Shown: positions 1-9,340, counted from the stretch's first letter. The stretch: 64,000 nucleotides of DNA from Candidatus Geothrix odensensis (GCA_016714685.1 JADKCH010000004.1:134965-198964); one strand, 5' to 3'. Notes: generated by a model not told the origin, from the sequence alone. Made by a program: numbers and translations.

Positions 1-244
1 GGGCCAGAACCCCGTGGCTGCCGCCCGCTGGGGAATCCTGCTCATCACTGTCGGTTTCTTCGGCGCCATCCTGGGTCTCTTGGGGTTCCGCGCCCCTGGC
101 CTCGCCGCCCTTCGTCCTGCCTTCATGGCGGTGGGCCTCGGTGTCCTGGCCCTGTACGGCCTGTGGGTGATCGTCCTGGGCCGGAGGCCCGAGTTCATCG
201 GCAAGCCCGCCGCAGCTGACGACCACGGGCACGGCCACCACTAG
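1..244 (+). CDS. C-terminal part of a small membrane protein (5' end outside window)
   Basis: The frame is open through the left edge, so this is probably the tail of a longer gene; a GTG at 14 is the first possible start inside the window. The visible 76 residues hold two hydrophobic segments (about residues 7-25 and 34-55) with a short loop between them, then a charged tail that ends in a histidine-rich run (DDHGHGHH). This looks like an integral membrane subunit with a metal-binding or merely polar cytoplasmic end. I do not recognise the family. Its TAG stop shares the palindrome CTAG with the stop of the convergent hydrolase gene, so the two genes overlap by a few bases. Function unknown. 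Confidence 0.5.
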   Translation, partial: GQNPVAAARWGILLITVGFFGAILGLLGFRAPGLAALRPAFMAVGLGVLALYGLWVIVLGRRPEFIGKPAAADDHGHGHH

Positions 245-1173
245 GGTTTCGACGCCAGGCCCCAGCTTCGGAGGCGCCGGTCGGCCCACGCCCTCCAACC
301 GCCGGGCACCTTGCTACCCGCCTCCAGGTGGCCAGCGCCAGGCACGATGGTGAGATCCGGGTGGTTCCAGGCAATGGCCTGGACTCCAGCAAGGGGCGTG
401 ATCGGATCGGCATCCCCGGCCAGCAGGGCCAGGGGGGTGCGGAGTCCACGGCTGGCCCGGACCGGGGAGACCGCCGCAGGATCGAATCCCGCGATCCGGC
501 CCGAGCGCCAGAGTCCGATCCACTCCGCGGGCCGGGCGAGGACCTCGAGGCTGCCCAAGGTTCCCCGGAGGTGGTTGCGCGCGGCATCCTGGAGATCCAT
601 GAACGGGCTTTCCAACAGGGCTCCCGCCAGGGGGGCGCCCTGCTGTTCCAAGTCCGCCAGAGCCAGGATGGCCACGCCCGCACCCTGGCTGGATCCCACC
701 AGGAGCTGGCGGCTCCGCGGCCAACCCGCCCCCTCCAGGAAGCGGACGACCGCAGCCACATCCCCGCGTTCATGGCCACCCAGCGTGCTCGGGGTCTCGG
801 GCACCAGGTCCCGTCCCCGGAAGGTGAAGCAGAGGACATCCAGACCGGGGAGGTCGCGCAACCGCGGTGCCGTGCCCAGGGCATCATCGCCAAAGCCGTG
901 GAGCAGGATCGCCGCGCCCTTTGCGTTCGGCCGGTGGAGCCAGTGGACTCGCAGGGTGACACCCACTCCGCTCGGGACGGAGTGGACCGTCCAATGCCCG
1001 GACTCCCCGGCCAGGGCGGCGAGGCTGGCCTCGACTTCGCCGGAGGGCCGGTCCGGCAGCGGCGCATCCAGCAGCAGGCTGGGTAGCCACCAGCCTGCCA
1101 GAAAGGAGGCGGACCAATAGAGGATGGATAAGGCGAGCCCCGCGCGGAGGAGGCTCCGGCTGGCGGCGGACAT
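241..1173 (-). CDS. membrane-anchored alpha/beta hydrolase
   Basis: Predicted 310-residue serine hydrolase. An N-terminal hydrophobic stretch (about residues 10-30) would anchor it in the inner membrane or act as an uncleaved signal. The fold signature is clear: oxyanion-hole motif LLHGFGDD near 90-97, nucleophile elbow GSSQG with Ser162, a candidate acid at Asp254 or Asp256 (LAGDADP), and the catalytic His282 in GAGHLEA. The substrate cannot be read from sequence; the family includes esterases and peptidases. Start chosen at the ATG preceded by GGAG at 5-base spacing; an upstream in-frame ATG at 1236 lies inside the terminator hairpin of the neighbouring cold-shock gene and is unlikely. Monocistronic, with its stop touching the convergent gene. 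Confidence 0.8.
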   Translation of the reverse strand: MSAASRSLLRAGLALSILYWSASFLAGWWLPSLLLDAPLPDRPSGEVEASLAALAGESGHWTVHSVPSGVGVTLRVHWLHRPNAKGAAILLHGFGDDALGTAPRLRDLPGLDVLCFTFRGRDLVPETPSTLGGHERGDVAAVVRFLEGAGWPRSRQLLVGSSQGAGVAILALADLEQQGAPLAGALLESPFMDLQDAARNHLRGTLGSLEVLARPAEWIGLWRSGRIAGFDPAAVSPVRASRGLRTPLALLAGDADPITPLAGVQAIAWNHPDLTIVPGAGHLEAGSKVPGGWRAWADRRLRSWGLASKP

Positions 1174-1230
1174 GGGCGCTCCGGGTAATGGATGCCTTAC
1201 GGCCCGCTCTTCCGCAGCGATTAGCACCCC

Positions 1231-1268
1231 AAACAAACAGGCGGTCCCGAAGGACCGCCTGTTTGTTG
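1231..1268 (-). terminator. intrinsic terminator of the cold-shock gene
   Basis: A perfect 16-bp inverted repeat (1232-1247 with 1252-1267) closed by the tetraloop CGAA. Read on the minus strand it follows the cold-shock stop by about 14 bases and ends in TTTGTTTGG. The arms are AT-rich at the base on both sides, so it may also stop plus-strand transcription. Confidence 0.85.
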
Positions 1269-1280
1269 GAACGAAGGTAA

Positions 1281-1484
1281 CTAGAGCTTCTGGACGTTGG
1301 TGGCCTGGGGGCCCTTCTGGCCCTGGGCCACTTCGAAGCTGACGCGCTGGTTCTCGTCCAGGGTGCGGAAGCCGCCGCCCTGAATGGCGGTGTGGTGGAC
1401 GAAGAGGTCAGCGCCGCCCTCGTCGGGGGTGATGAAGCCGAAGCCCTTCTCAGCGTTGAACCACTTGACGGTGCCTTGAGCCAT
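1281..1484 (-). CDS. csp: cold-shock protein, CspA family
   Basis: A 67-residue single cold-shock domain, the full family length. RNP1-like KGFGFIT and RNP2-like LFVHHTAI motifs are both present, and the protein begins with the typical GTVKWFN. Such proteins bind single-stranded RNA/DNA and melt secondary structure in mRNA; many are constitutive rather than cold-induced. Start ATG with AGGAAA seven bases upstream. The leader to about 1540 holds a GTCTGG/CCAGAC inverted repeat (1503-1508 with 1532-1537) and an extended -10-like TGCTATGAC on the minus strand near 1544-1552. It is followed directly by a strong terminator, so it is a single-gene unit. Confidence 0.95.
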   Translation of the reverse strand: MAQGTVKWFNAEKGFGFITPDEGGADLFVHHTAIQGGGFRTLDENQRVSFEVAQGQKGPQATNVQKL

Positions 1485-1665
1485 GACTGTTTCCTGCAGT
1501 ATGTCTGGTGATGTCGTAGCGATGACTTTCCCCAGACAAGGCCGTCATAGCATGGCGTGAGGTCCGCCCCTGGCGGGTCACGCGAACAGCATGACAGGAT
1601 TGCCCCGGTCCATTCTTTTTTTTTGCAACTTATTCCTGCCTGGACGCATCGGGGTTGGCGCCGCT

Positions 1666-2457
1666 TCAGAAGCGGAGCACCAGACCCAGGCCCGTCAGCT
1701 TGGAATCCGCGCGGAGGTCCAGGTCCCCATGGGTGGAGCCGGCCGGCGCCTTGACCGTGCCAGCCTCGTAGAAGGCCCTCAGCCCGAAACGGGGGTAGAG
1801 GTACGCCCGGGCGTCCACGCCATAGCGGGTGCTGGTGGCCCCATGCAGCCGGAAATAGCGGTAGAAGACCCGCGATTCCAGGAGTCCTCCGGCCCCGGAG
1901 GACCACCCAGAGATGCCCACCTGGGGGAGGGCCACGGTGGGACTGAGGGCCTGCGAGGCCTGGGGACCGGAGAGGGTGAGGGCCGAGAGCTCGGATTTCA
2001 AGACCTGCACGCCCAGGTCAAGTCCGATCCAGGCGTCCGCCTGACGGAGGAATTTGTAGGTGTAGAGACCCTCGAGGACCGTGAGCTTGGCCTTCGACCG
2101 GAGACCCGTCCCGGCCGAGTAGGTCACGCCATCCAGTTGGATGGTCCTCGTCAGGGTCCGTTCCCCTTCGAAGCGGAGTGCATCGTAGCCCAGCCGAAAT
2201 CCATGCGCCTGCCCCGAGTACTCCAGGAAGGCGCCGCCGGGGCTGCCGGAGCGGCCAAGTCCGAGATCCGCATCCGTATCCACCAGCGAGGCCCTGCCAT
2301 CCTTGGTGCCCACCGCCGTGGCGGAGAAGGTGGGCTGGCTCCGATGGACCCCGAAGGTCCAGTCCAGCTGGGGGTCCGCGCCGTACTGCGGCGAGCTTCC
2401 GATCTGGGCGAAGGCGGTCACCCCTCCCAGGCAGAGCAGGACCAGAACCTTGCGCAT
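1666..2457 (-). CDS. outer-membrane beta-barrel protein, unknown role
   Basis: 263 residues with a clear signal peptide (MRKVLVLLCLGGVTAFAQ, cleavage after Ala) and a C-terminal phenylalanine (LVLRF), the usual outer-membrane insertion signal. The mature part alternates polar and aromatic residues in strand-sized blocks, suggesting a small barrel of perhaps 10-12 strands. I do not recognise a specific family. Start chosen at the ATG at 2457 because GGAGG lies five bases upstream; an ATG fifteen bases earlier would lengthen the signal peptide without a good ribosome site. The gene starts 41 bases after the E1 dehydrogenase stop on the same strand and may be co-transcribed with it. Confidence 0.7.
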   Translation of the reverse strand: MRKVLVLLCLGGVTAFAQIGSSPQYGADPQLDWTFGVHRSQPTFSATAVGTKDGRASLVDTDADLGLGRSGSPGGAFLEYSGQAHGFRLGYDALRFEGERTLTRTIQLDGVTYSAGTGLRSKAKLTVLEGLYTYKFLRQADAWIGLDLGVQVLKSELSALTLSGPQASQALSPTVALPQVGISGWSSGAGGLLESRVFYRYFRLHGATSTRYGVDARAYLYPRFGLRAFYEAGTVKAPAGSTHGDLDLRADSKLTGLGLVLRF

Positions 2458-2498
2458 GAGCCCTCCGGACATGGGCCCATCCTAGCGCTCTTCATCGT

Positions 2499-4625
2499 TC
2501 AGACCGCCATGAGCTTCCGGTAGGCTTCGAGGAAGTCCTTGGGCTGAGGGAGGATCTCGTCTTCCAGAGCGGGGTAGTAGGCCACCCAGGTGTCCTTGGC
2601 CGCCACCCGGCGCACGGGGGCGTCGAGGTGGAAGAACAGCTCATCGGCGATGCGCGCCGCGATCTCGCTGCCATAGCCCCAGCTGAGCGTGTCCTCATGG
2701 GCCACGATCACGCGATGGGTCTTCTTCACCGTGCGCTCGATGGCGGCCCAGTCGTAGGGATTCAGGCTGCGCAGGTCGATGATCTCGACGGAGATGCCCT
2801 CCTTCTCCGCCTCGCGGGCGGCCTGCACGGCGCGGTGGACGGTGCAGCCGTAGGTGATGACGGACAGGTCGGCACCCTCGCGGACGGTGCGCGCCTTGCC
2901 GAAGGGGATCATGAAGTCGGGGCCGGGATCGTTGCCCTTGTTGTGAGTCTGCCGGTAGAGGTGCTTGGGCTCCAGGAACAGCACCGGGTCATCGCAGCGG
3001 ATGGCCGTGCGGAGCAGGCCCGCCGCGTCCAGGGCGTTGCTGGGGCAGATCACGCGGAGGCCGGGGATGTGGGTGAAGGTGCTCTCGCCGCACTGGCTGT
3101 GGTAGGTGGCGCCGCCCATGAGGTAACCGGCAATGGGCACACGGATCACCATGGGCGCCTTGAAGGCCCCGTTGGAGCGCCAGCGGATGTTGGCCAGCTC
3201 GTCCCGCAGCTGCTGCATGGCCGGCCAGATGTAGTCGAAGAACTGGATCTCGGCCACGGGCTTGAAGCCCCGGGCCGCGAGGCCGATGCCCCGGCCCACG
3301 ATGGTGGCCTCCGCCAGGGGCGTGTTGAACACGCGGTGGGCGCCGAACTGCTTCTGCAGCCCGTGGGTGGTCTTGAAGACGCCGCCCTTGCCCTTCACCT
3401 CGTCCAGGATCTCCTCGCGGCTGGCATCGGCCACGTCCTCGCCGAAGACCAGGATGCGGGGATCCCGCGCCATCTCATGCTTCAGCGTGGCATTGATGAG
3501 GTCGAGCATGGTCTTCTTGCCGACTTCCTGGTCGCCCGCGGCGTGCTCCGTGTCGAAGGCGGCGGAGGTGGGATCGACCTCCTCGCTGTAGAGGTGCCGA
3601 TAGTAGCTGCCGGGCTCGGGCCGGGCGGCGGCGTCAGCCTCGTCCCAGGCCGCGTCGATCTCGGCCTGTACTTCCTCCTTCAGCATCTGCAACTGGGCTT
3701 CGGTGAGGTCGCCCGATGCCACCAGGCGCTGGGCATAGGTGATCACCGGATCCCGCTGGGCCTCCGCCTCGCGCTGGGCCTTGGACTTGTAGAGCTGCTC
3801 GTCGTCGGACAGCGAGTGGCTGTAGGGGCGGATCACCTTGGCGCGCACCAGGGCGGGCCCCTTGCGTGAACGGGCGTACTCGGCGGCCAGCTTCAGGGCC
3901 TCGTAGCTGGCGATGGGATCGCAGCCATCCACCTCGTCGAGGATCAGCAGGCCATGCTGCGCATAGCCCTGCAGCAGGGCGGCGACGTTGGCGCCGGGAT
4001 ACTGCACCTCGCTGGGGGTGCTGATGGCGTAGCCGTTGTCCTCCACCAGGAACACCACCGGTGCCTTCAGGTTCACGGCATTGCTGATGGCCTCCCAGAA
4101 CTCACCCTGGCTGCAGGTGCCGTCGCCCGTGGTGACCAGGGCCACTTCGTCGGCCTTGATGCCGAGCTGCTCCGAAACGCCGCCCTGCTCGGCGCGCACC
4201 ACCGCCTCGACGGCACCCACGGCCTGCAGGAACTGGCTGCCGGTGGGGCTCGAGGTCGTGAAGATGTTGAGGCCCTTGTGGCCCCAGTGGCTGGGCATCT
4301 GGCGGCCGCCGCTGGCGGGGTCGTCCACGGCGCCCACGGAGCCCAGGAACATCTCCTTGGCCGTGTAGCCCAGGCCGTAGGCCAGAGCGCGGTCCCGGTA
4401 ATAGAAGAAGAACCAGTCGTGCCCCGGGCGGAACACCAGGGCGGCAGCAGCCTGAACGGCCTCGTGGCCCACGCCGTTGATCTGGAAGAAGACCTTGTTC
4501 TGGCGCTTGCCCGTGATCTCCTTGTCGTCGATGCGGCGGGCCGCATAGATCGTTCGGTACAGGCGGACGCGCTGTTCCCGGATCAGGGTCGTGGCGGGCG
4601 CTGTCTGGACGGAGCTGTCGGGCAC
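2499..4625 (-). CDS. 2-oxoacid dehydrogenase E1 component, fused alpha and beta subunits
   Basis: A 708-residue thiamine-diphosphate enzyme joining both E1 subunits in one chain. Residues about 15-345 match E1 alpha, with the ThDP/Mg motif GDGTCSQGEFWEA...EDNGYAIS; residues about 370-708 match E1 beta (FGEDVADASREE, GAHRVFNTPLAE, YGCTVHRAVQAA). The similarity is closest to branched-chain 2-oxoacid or pyruvate E1, which decarboxylates the acid and passes the acyl group to E2 lipoate. E2 and E3 genes are not in the window, so the exact substrate is open. Start is GTG with AGGAG six bases upstream; a TGCTAGATT extended -10-like sequence lies about 40 bases upstream on the same strand. Confidence 0.85.
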   Translation of the reverse strand: MPDSSVQTAPATTLIREQRVRLYRTIYAARRIDDKEITGKRQNKVFFQINGVGHEAVQAAAALVFRPGHDWFFFYYRDRALAYGLGYTAKEMFLGSVGAVDDPASGGRQMPSHWGHKGLNIFTTSSPTGSQFLQAVGAVEAVVRAEQGGVSEQLGIKADEVALVTTGDGTCSQGEFWEAISNAVNLKAPVVFLVEDNGYAISTPSEVQYPGANVAALLQGYAQHGLLILDEVDGCDPIASYEALKLAAEYARSRKGPALVRAKVIRPYSHSLSDDEQLYKSKAQREAEAQRDPVITYAQRLVASGDLTEAQLQMLKEEVQAEIDAAWDEADAAARPEPGSYYRHLYSEEVDPTSAAFDTEHAAGDQEVGKKTMLDLINATLKHEMARDPRILVFGEDVADASREEILDEVKGKGGVFKTTHGLQKQFGAHRVFNTPLAEATIVGRGIGLAARGFKPVAEIQFFDYIWPAMQQLRDELANIRWRSNGAFKAPMVIRVPIAGYLMGGATYHSQCGESTFTHIPGLRVICPSNALDAAGLLRTAIRCDDPVLFLEPKHLYRQTHNKGNDPGPDFMIPFGKARTVREGADLSVITYGCTVHRAVQAAREAEKEGISVEIIDLRSLNPYDWAAIERTVKKTHRVIVAHEDTLSWGYGSEIAARIADELFFHLDAPVRRVAAKDTWVAYYPALEDEILPQPKDFLEAYRKLMAV

Positions 4626-4679
4626 AGGAACTCCTCTCGCCAGGTGGCAGTCGGTGGCCCAAATCTAGCACGCAGACAC

Positions 4680-4698
4680 CGGGGGAGAATTCCCCCTG
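4680..4698. other. small GC-rich hairpin in the gap between porin and E1 genes
   Basis: GGGGGA (4681-4686) pairs with TCCCCC (4691-4696) around GAAT. It lies between the porin stop and the E1 start. There is a short T run only on the plus side, so a termination role for the minus-strand porin transcript is possible but weakly supported. Confidence 0.3.
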
Positions 4699-4782
4699 GG
4701 GTTTTCCACAGACCATCGCCCCCGATCCCCTAAACCGGGGTGATGGCACAGACCGCCGCAGATCGATTCATGACGAAAGGGT

Positions 4783-5946
4783 CTAGAAACTGGCCCCCAG
4801 GCTCAGGGTCCCCGACACGCTCTCCCGGAAGGTGCCACCCTGCACGTCCGTCAGGTCCCGGTTGAGGCGATCCTGGCGCAGCTCCAGGCGGGCAAAGGCA
4901 GGCCCATGCTTCTTCTCCACCCCAAGCGAGATCCCCTGGGCCTGGAGGTCCGCTCCCATGCGACCGGCATAGGCGATGGGACCGGCTAGCCCCAGACCCT
5001 CCCGGATCGTCGGGTCGGCCGACAGGCGCACGCCCAGGTCATCCGACAGCCACTCCACCCGGGCGAAGAGGCTCACGGAGGGCAGGATCTCCCGCTTGCA
5101 GATGAAACCGTACCCACGCCAGGTGGCCGTCACCGGCGCGGTGGCGCCCAGGATGCTGCCCGCCGCGAAGGACTCGCGGCCCAGGGAAGCTTCCCACTGG
5201 AAGGTGGTGGCTCCGGCGACCCATTGGCCCATGAGGCAGACCCGCTCGCGTTTCCGACCCTCGGCGCCGGTGTTGGCGGCGGAACCGAACCCGTCCTGTT
5301 CCGATCCCGAATAGGCGTGCAGCGACAGGAAGTTGTCCGGGGAGCCCGCGTGGTTGTAGGTGAGTCCCAGGCCCACAGTCTTGCCATGGTTGTTGTCCCG
5401 GGTGCGGTCCTCGCCGCTGAAGGCCCAGAGATCAGCGCTCCAGGCCGGGCTGAAGGCGTGGTGCCAGTTGATGCCCACCTGGCCGAAGGGATCCACGAAG
5501 CTGAACAGGAGGCCCCTGCTGGCCGCCACATCCTGGGCGCCATCCAGGAACTCCATGCCGATGAAGGTGATCATCCGGCCGACGCGGAAGGTGTCGCGCT
5601 CGCCCGTCCACACCAGCATGGCTTCCACGGGGGTGATGGTGCCGGTGTCGCCGGTGGTGCTCTGGACGACCTTGCCCGCCTGCCCGGCCAGGAGCGTGGC
5701 CTTGGCGGACCAGCCACTGCCGAGCGTGGCGTCGACGCCGAGCATGAGGCCATCGAGCGTGAACTGGCCCTGCCCTGCGTCCATGGGACGGAACACCATC
5801 GAGCCGTCCGCCGTGTCGCGGTTCTGCGTCACGGCCGAAGCCCAGAGGGAACCCCGCCATTTCAGCGCGGGGGCGGGGCTCGGCGAAGGGGCCTGGGCCA
5901 GCAGGGTGGCGGCCAGGGTGGGGAGCAGGAACGGTGCGATGCGCAT
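4783..5946 (-). CDS. porin-like outer-membrane beta-barrel protein
   Basis: 387 residues: signal peptide (MRIAPFLLPTLAATLLAQA), then a barrel-type sequence with repeated amphipathic strands and a terminal phenylalanine (LSLGASF). The pattern resembles the large class of putative porins annotated as beta-barrel BBP2-type proteins. It starts 111 bases after the ammonium-transporter stop on the same strand, so it could supply an outer-membrane path for a nitrogen compound; that is context only. Start chosen at the ATG at 5946, where GGA lies just upstream and the signal peptide begins; the frame is open for 28 more codons upstream without a leader-like sequence. Confidence 0.75.
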   Translation of the reverse strand: MRIAPFLLPTLAATLLAQAPSPSPAPALKWRGSLWASAVTQNRDTADGSMVFRPMDAGQGQFTLDGLMLGVDATLGSGWSAKATLLAGQAGKVVQSTTGDTGTITPVEAMLVWTGERDTFRVGRMITFIGMEFLDGAQDVAASRGLLFSFVDPFGQVGINWHHAFSPAWSADLWAFSGEDRTRDNNHGKTVGLGLTYNHAGSPDNFLSLHAYSGSEQDGFGSAANTGAEGRKRERVCLMGQWVAGATTFQWEASLGRESFAAGSILGATAPVTATWRGYGFICKREILPSVSLFARVEWLSDDLGVRLSADPTIREGLGLAGPIAYAGRMGADLQAQGISLGVEKKHGPAFARLELRQDRLNRDLTDVQGGTFRESVSGTLSLGASF

Positions 5947-6057
5947 GCTTCCAGATCCTTTAAGTGCAAAAGGTTGAGTCGTCTGCAAAACCGGCTTCAG
6001 GGCTTCGGCAACGGCGCGCCCGGGAGCCATCCCAGGCGCGTCGCGGCTCAGCGCGGG

Positions 6058-7302
6058 CTACAGGCCCTGGGGATAGGCTTCTTCGCCCTGCAGCTCGGCA
6101 TCCAGGCCCTTCTCCTCCGCCGCCAGCGACACGCGCACCGGCGTGATGCGGTCGATGATCCACAGCATCCCGTAGGTGAAGGCGAAGGCCCACACCGAGG
6201 AGATCGCCACGGCGGCGCACTGTTTGAAGAAGAAGGAGGGATTGCCCATGAGCAGGCCGTCCACGCCGGCGGGGTTCCAGGACTTCGCGGCGAAGATGCC
6301 CAGGAAGATCACGCCGATGAAGCCGCCGACCCCGTGCACGCCCCAGACGTCCAGCGCGTCGTCCCAGCCCAGCTTGTTCTTCATGGCAACGGCGTAGTAG
6401 CAGATGACGCCGGCGAGGACGCCGATGAGAGCACTGGTGGCCGGCGACACATAGCCTGCCGCGGGCGTGATGGTGGCGAGGCCCGCCACGGCGCCCGTGA
6501 GCAGGCCCACGAACTTGGGCTGGCGGGCATTCGTCCACTCCACGAAGAGCCAGGTGGCCGCGGCGAAGGAGGCCGCGATGTCGGTGTTGAGGAAGGCCGA
6601 GGCGGTGACGCTGTCCACCCGGAACTCGGAACCGGCGTTGAAGCCGTACCAGCCGAACCAGAGCAGGCCGGTGCCCAGGGCGATGAGGGGCACGCTGTGG
6701 GGGATGTTCTCCACCACCTTGCGCTTGCCGACGTAGAGGATTGACGCCAGGGCGGCCATGCCGGCGGTATTGTGCACCACGATGCCGCCGGCGAAATCCA
6801 GGACGCCCCACTTGGCCAGCATGCCATCGGGATGCCAGACCATGTGGCAGAAGGGGAAGTAGACGAAGACCAGCCAGGCCGTGAGGAAGATCATGTAGGC
6901 CTTGAAGGTCACGCGGTTGGCGAAGGCGCCGGTGATGAGGGCCGGGGTGATGATGGCGAACATCATCTGGTAGGCGATGTGCACGACGAGGGGGATGCCA
7001 GCGTCGTTGCCGCCCAGGGTGAACATGCTGTTGAGGGACACGTTCTTGAGGAACGCGTAGTGGGTGGGATCGCCGATGACCCCATGCCAGGTGGGGCCGA
7101 AGCTCATGGAGTAGCCGAAGGCGAACCAGAGCACCGTGGTCCAGCCCAGGCTCACGAAGCTCTGGATCATGATGGCCAGGGTGTTCTTGCGGCCCACCAG
7201 CCCGCCGTAGAAGAAGGCCAGGCCCGGCGTCATCAGCATGACGAGGCTGCAACAGATCAGCATGAAGGCGGTGTTACCCGTGTTGATGGGCATCGGGGTC
7301 AT
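6058..7302 (-). CDS. amt: ammonium transporter, Amt family
   Basis: A 414-residue integral membrane protein with the expected eleven or so hydrophobic helices. Family marks are present: PGLAFFYGGLV near the N terminus, DFAGGIVVHNTAG carrying the first pore histidine and the conserved Asp, and DVWGVHGVGGFIGV carrying the second pore histidine. Amt conducts NH4+/NH3 across the inner membrane. Start ATG has AAGGAGG upstream; there is no N-terminal signal extension. No glnK gene lies beside it, although Amt is usually paired with one; instead a porin-like gene follows. It is divergent from the KdpD-like kinase, with 130 bases between the two starts. Confidence 0.95.
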   Translation of the reverse strand: MTPMPINTGNTAFMLICCSLVMLMTPGLAFFYGGLVGRKNTLAIMIQSFVSLGWTTVLWFAFGYSMSFGPTWHGVIGDPTHYAFLKNVSLNSMFTLGGNDAGIPLVVHIAYQMMFAIITPALITGAFANRVTFKAYMIFLTAWLVFVYFPFCHMVWHPDGMLAKWGVLDFAGGIVVHNTAGMAALASILYVGKRKVVENIPHSVPLIALGTGLLWFGWYGFNAGSEFRVDSVTASAFLNTDIAASFAAATWLFVEWTNARQPKFVGLLTGAVAGLATITPAAGYVSPATSALIGVLAGVICYYAVAMKNKLGWDDALDVWGVHGVGGFIGVIFLGIFAAKSWNPAGVDGLLMGNPSFFFKQCAAVAISSVWAFAFTYGMLWIIDRITPVRVSLAAEEKGLDAELQGEEAYPQGL

Positions 7303-7432
7303 GGTCGGGAACCTCCTTGTCCGGAATGAGCGGACCGGCGGAAGTATGCCGAGCCAGCCCTGTGATCTGGGTTCGCGGCCTGGACTTTTTACGCGCTTTT
7401 TATGCCGGCCCACCGCGTACCCTGGACCTTCC

Positions 7433-9340
7433 ATGGAACCCCAGCAACGCCCCATCCTCGTGGCCCTCGGTTCCGAGGCGCGCGCCCTCCGCCTGATCCA
7501 GGCCGGGCTCCGGCTGTCCCGGGAACGCTCATCCCCCTGGATCGCGGTGCACGTGGAGACGGGCGGTTCCCAGCTCGTGGAAGATGCCGAACAGGTCCAG
7601 GTCTGGCTCCAGGAGGCCCAGCGCCTGGGCGCCGGCATCCAGATCATCCAGGCTCCGACGCTGGCCCAGGGGCTGTCCGAGCTGACTCGCACCACCCATG
7701 CCCAGGTCCTCCTGCTCGGCCGTTCCCAGAATCGCTGGCCCTGGGCGCGGGTGGGCCATTCCACGGCGGACGAGCTGCAGCGCCGGGGCCTGGATGCCCA
7801 CATCGAGGTGATGGACGACCGGACCAGCCCCGCGGGGCAGGACGCCCGGGACACGGGATTCGGCGCCATGGTGGGGGCCATGAGCGTGCTGGCGGCTGCT
7901 TCCGGAGTGGCCTGGCTTCTGCCCAGGGAAGGCAACATCGCGCTCGTCCTGCCGGTGTTCCTGGCCGCGGTGACCTTCATCGCCCACCACTGGGGCCAGC
8001 GCCTGGCCGTGCTGGCCTCGGTCCTGAGCGCCCTCCTCTACAACTTCCTGCTGGAGACCCCCCGGTTCAGCGGCGCCTCCACCCACTGGCCCAACCTGCT
8101 CTTCTTCCTGGCCATGCTGCTGGCCGCGCAGACCGTGGTGGGTCTCCTCCACCGCCTGCGGCGACAGGCCCGCGAGGTGCATCGCCGGGAGGTGCACACG
8201 GCCTCGCTCTACCTGCTGGGCCGGGCCCTGGCCCGCAACCGCAGCTCCGAGGAGGTGGCCGATACCGCCGCCGAGCACCTCCGCAGGGTCTTCAAGGTCG
8301 ATGCCTCGCTCCTCCTTCCACAGGCGGGCGGCTGGCGAATCCTTCCCGTGTCCAGCCATGGGATCGAGCTGCCCCCACCCGCGGAACTGCTGGCCCGGCT
8401 GGAGGTCGGTGATCGTCCCGGCGATCCCCTGGAGCCCTTGGTCTGCGATCAGGCCTTCTGTCTTTCTTTGACCGGCACCGATCGCAGCGAAGGCGTCCTC
8501 CGCGTGTTCCCCCGGGAAGCCGCCGGCCTGCCGCCGGATACCTGGGAGCTGCTGAAGGCCTTCGCCGTGCAGATCGCCCTGGCCCTGGAGCGCCTGCGCT
8601 GGCTCGACGAGGCTCGCAGGGCCCAGGTCGAGAGCGAGACCGAGCGCATGCGCAGCACCCTGCTGGGCGCCATCGGCCATGACCTGCGCACGCCGCTGGC
8701 CGCCATCCACGGTGCCGCCGGTAGCCTCCTGCTGCCTGGGCACCTCACGGACTCCGCCCGCCGCGATCTGCTCACCATGATCCAGGAGGAGAGCGAGCGG
8801 CTGGCCCACCTGCTGGGGAACATCCTCGACCTCACGCGCCTGGAGAGCGGGGCGATCCAGGTGCAGAAGGAGTGGCAGCCCCTGGAGGAGGTCGTCGGCT
8901 CGGCCCTGGGGCAGCTGGAGAAGCGCCAGGGCGTCCTGCCGGTGCGGGTGGACCTGCCGGAGGCGCTGCCCCTGGCGCCGCTGGATGCGGTGCTCATCGA
9001 GCAGGTGCTGGTGAACCTCCTCACCAACGCCCAGCGGCACGCCCCCGGGCGGGACATGGACCTGCGCGCCTGGGAGGAGCCGGGCTGGGTCCACCTGGAA
9101 GTGGCCGACCGGGGACCGGGCATCCCCGCGGGTTACCAGGACCGGATCTTCGAGAAGTTCTTCCGCCTCCCCGAAGCAGGCGAAGGCGGCGTGGGGCTGG
9201 GCCTCGCCATCTGCCGCGCCATCGTCCAGGCCCATGGCGGGCGGATCCATGTGGAGGACCGGCTCGGCGGCGGCTCCAGCTTCCGCCTGGCGCTTCCCCT
9301 GGATGGCGTGCCACCCGAGCCGCCCGGGGATGCCCTGTGA
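7433..9340 (+). CDS. KdpD-like sensor histidine kinase lacking the N-terminal KdpD domain
   Basis: 635 residues. Order of parts: a UspA-like domain (about 5-135), four closely spaced hydrophobic helices of the DUF4118 type (about 150-245), a GAF-like region (about 265-390), a dimerisation domain with phospho-acceptor His416 in IGHDLRTPLAA, and an ATPase domain with N box (NLLTNAQRHAP), DRGPGIP and GVGLGLAICRAIV. Classical KdpD (about 890 residues) starts with a further 200-residue ATP-binding KdpD domain that is absent here. The real start is ATG 7433; the frame extends upstream into amt antisense. The stop overlaps the next start (GTGA), so kinase and regulator are translationally coupled. 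No kdpFABC genes are in the window. Confidence 0.85.
   Translation: MEPQQRPILVALGSEARALRLIQAGLRLSRERSSPWIAVHVETGGSQLVEDAEQVQVWLQEAQRLGAGIQIIQAPTLAQGLSELTRTTHAQVLLLGRSQNRWPWARVGHSTADELQRRGLDAHIEVMDDRTSPAGQDARDTGFGAMVGAMSVLAAASGVAWLLPREGNIALVLPVFLAAVTFIAHHWGQRLAVLASVLSALLYNFLLETPRFSGASTHWPNLLFFLAMLLAAQTVVGLLHRLRRQAREVHRREVHTASLYLLGRALARNRSSEEVADTAAEHLRRVFKVDASLLLPQAGGWRILPVSSHGIELPPPAELLARLEVGDRPGDPLEPLVCDQAFCLSLTGTDRSEGVLRVFPREAAGLPPDTWELLKAFAVQIALALERLRWLDEARRAQVESETERMRSTLLGAIGHDLRTPLAAIHGAAGSLLLPGHLTDSARRDLLTMIQEESERLAHLLGNILDLTRLESGAIQVQKEWQPLEEVVGSALGQLEKRQGVLPVRVDLPEALPLAPLDAVLIEQVLVNLLTNAQRHAPGRDMDLRAWEEPGWVHLEVADRGPGIPAGYQDRIFEKFFRLPEAGEGGVGLGLAICRAIVQAHGGRIHVEDRLGGGSSFRLALPLDGVPPEPPGDAL

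Noticed and set aside
7433..9340. Calling the kinase a full KdpD
   Set aside because: The N-terminal KdpD domain with its Walker motifs is missing and no kdp operon is present.
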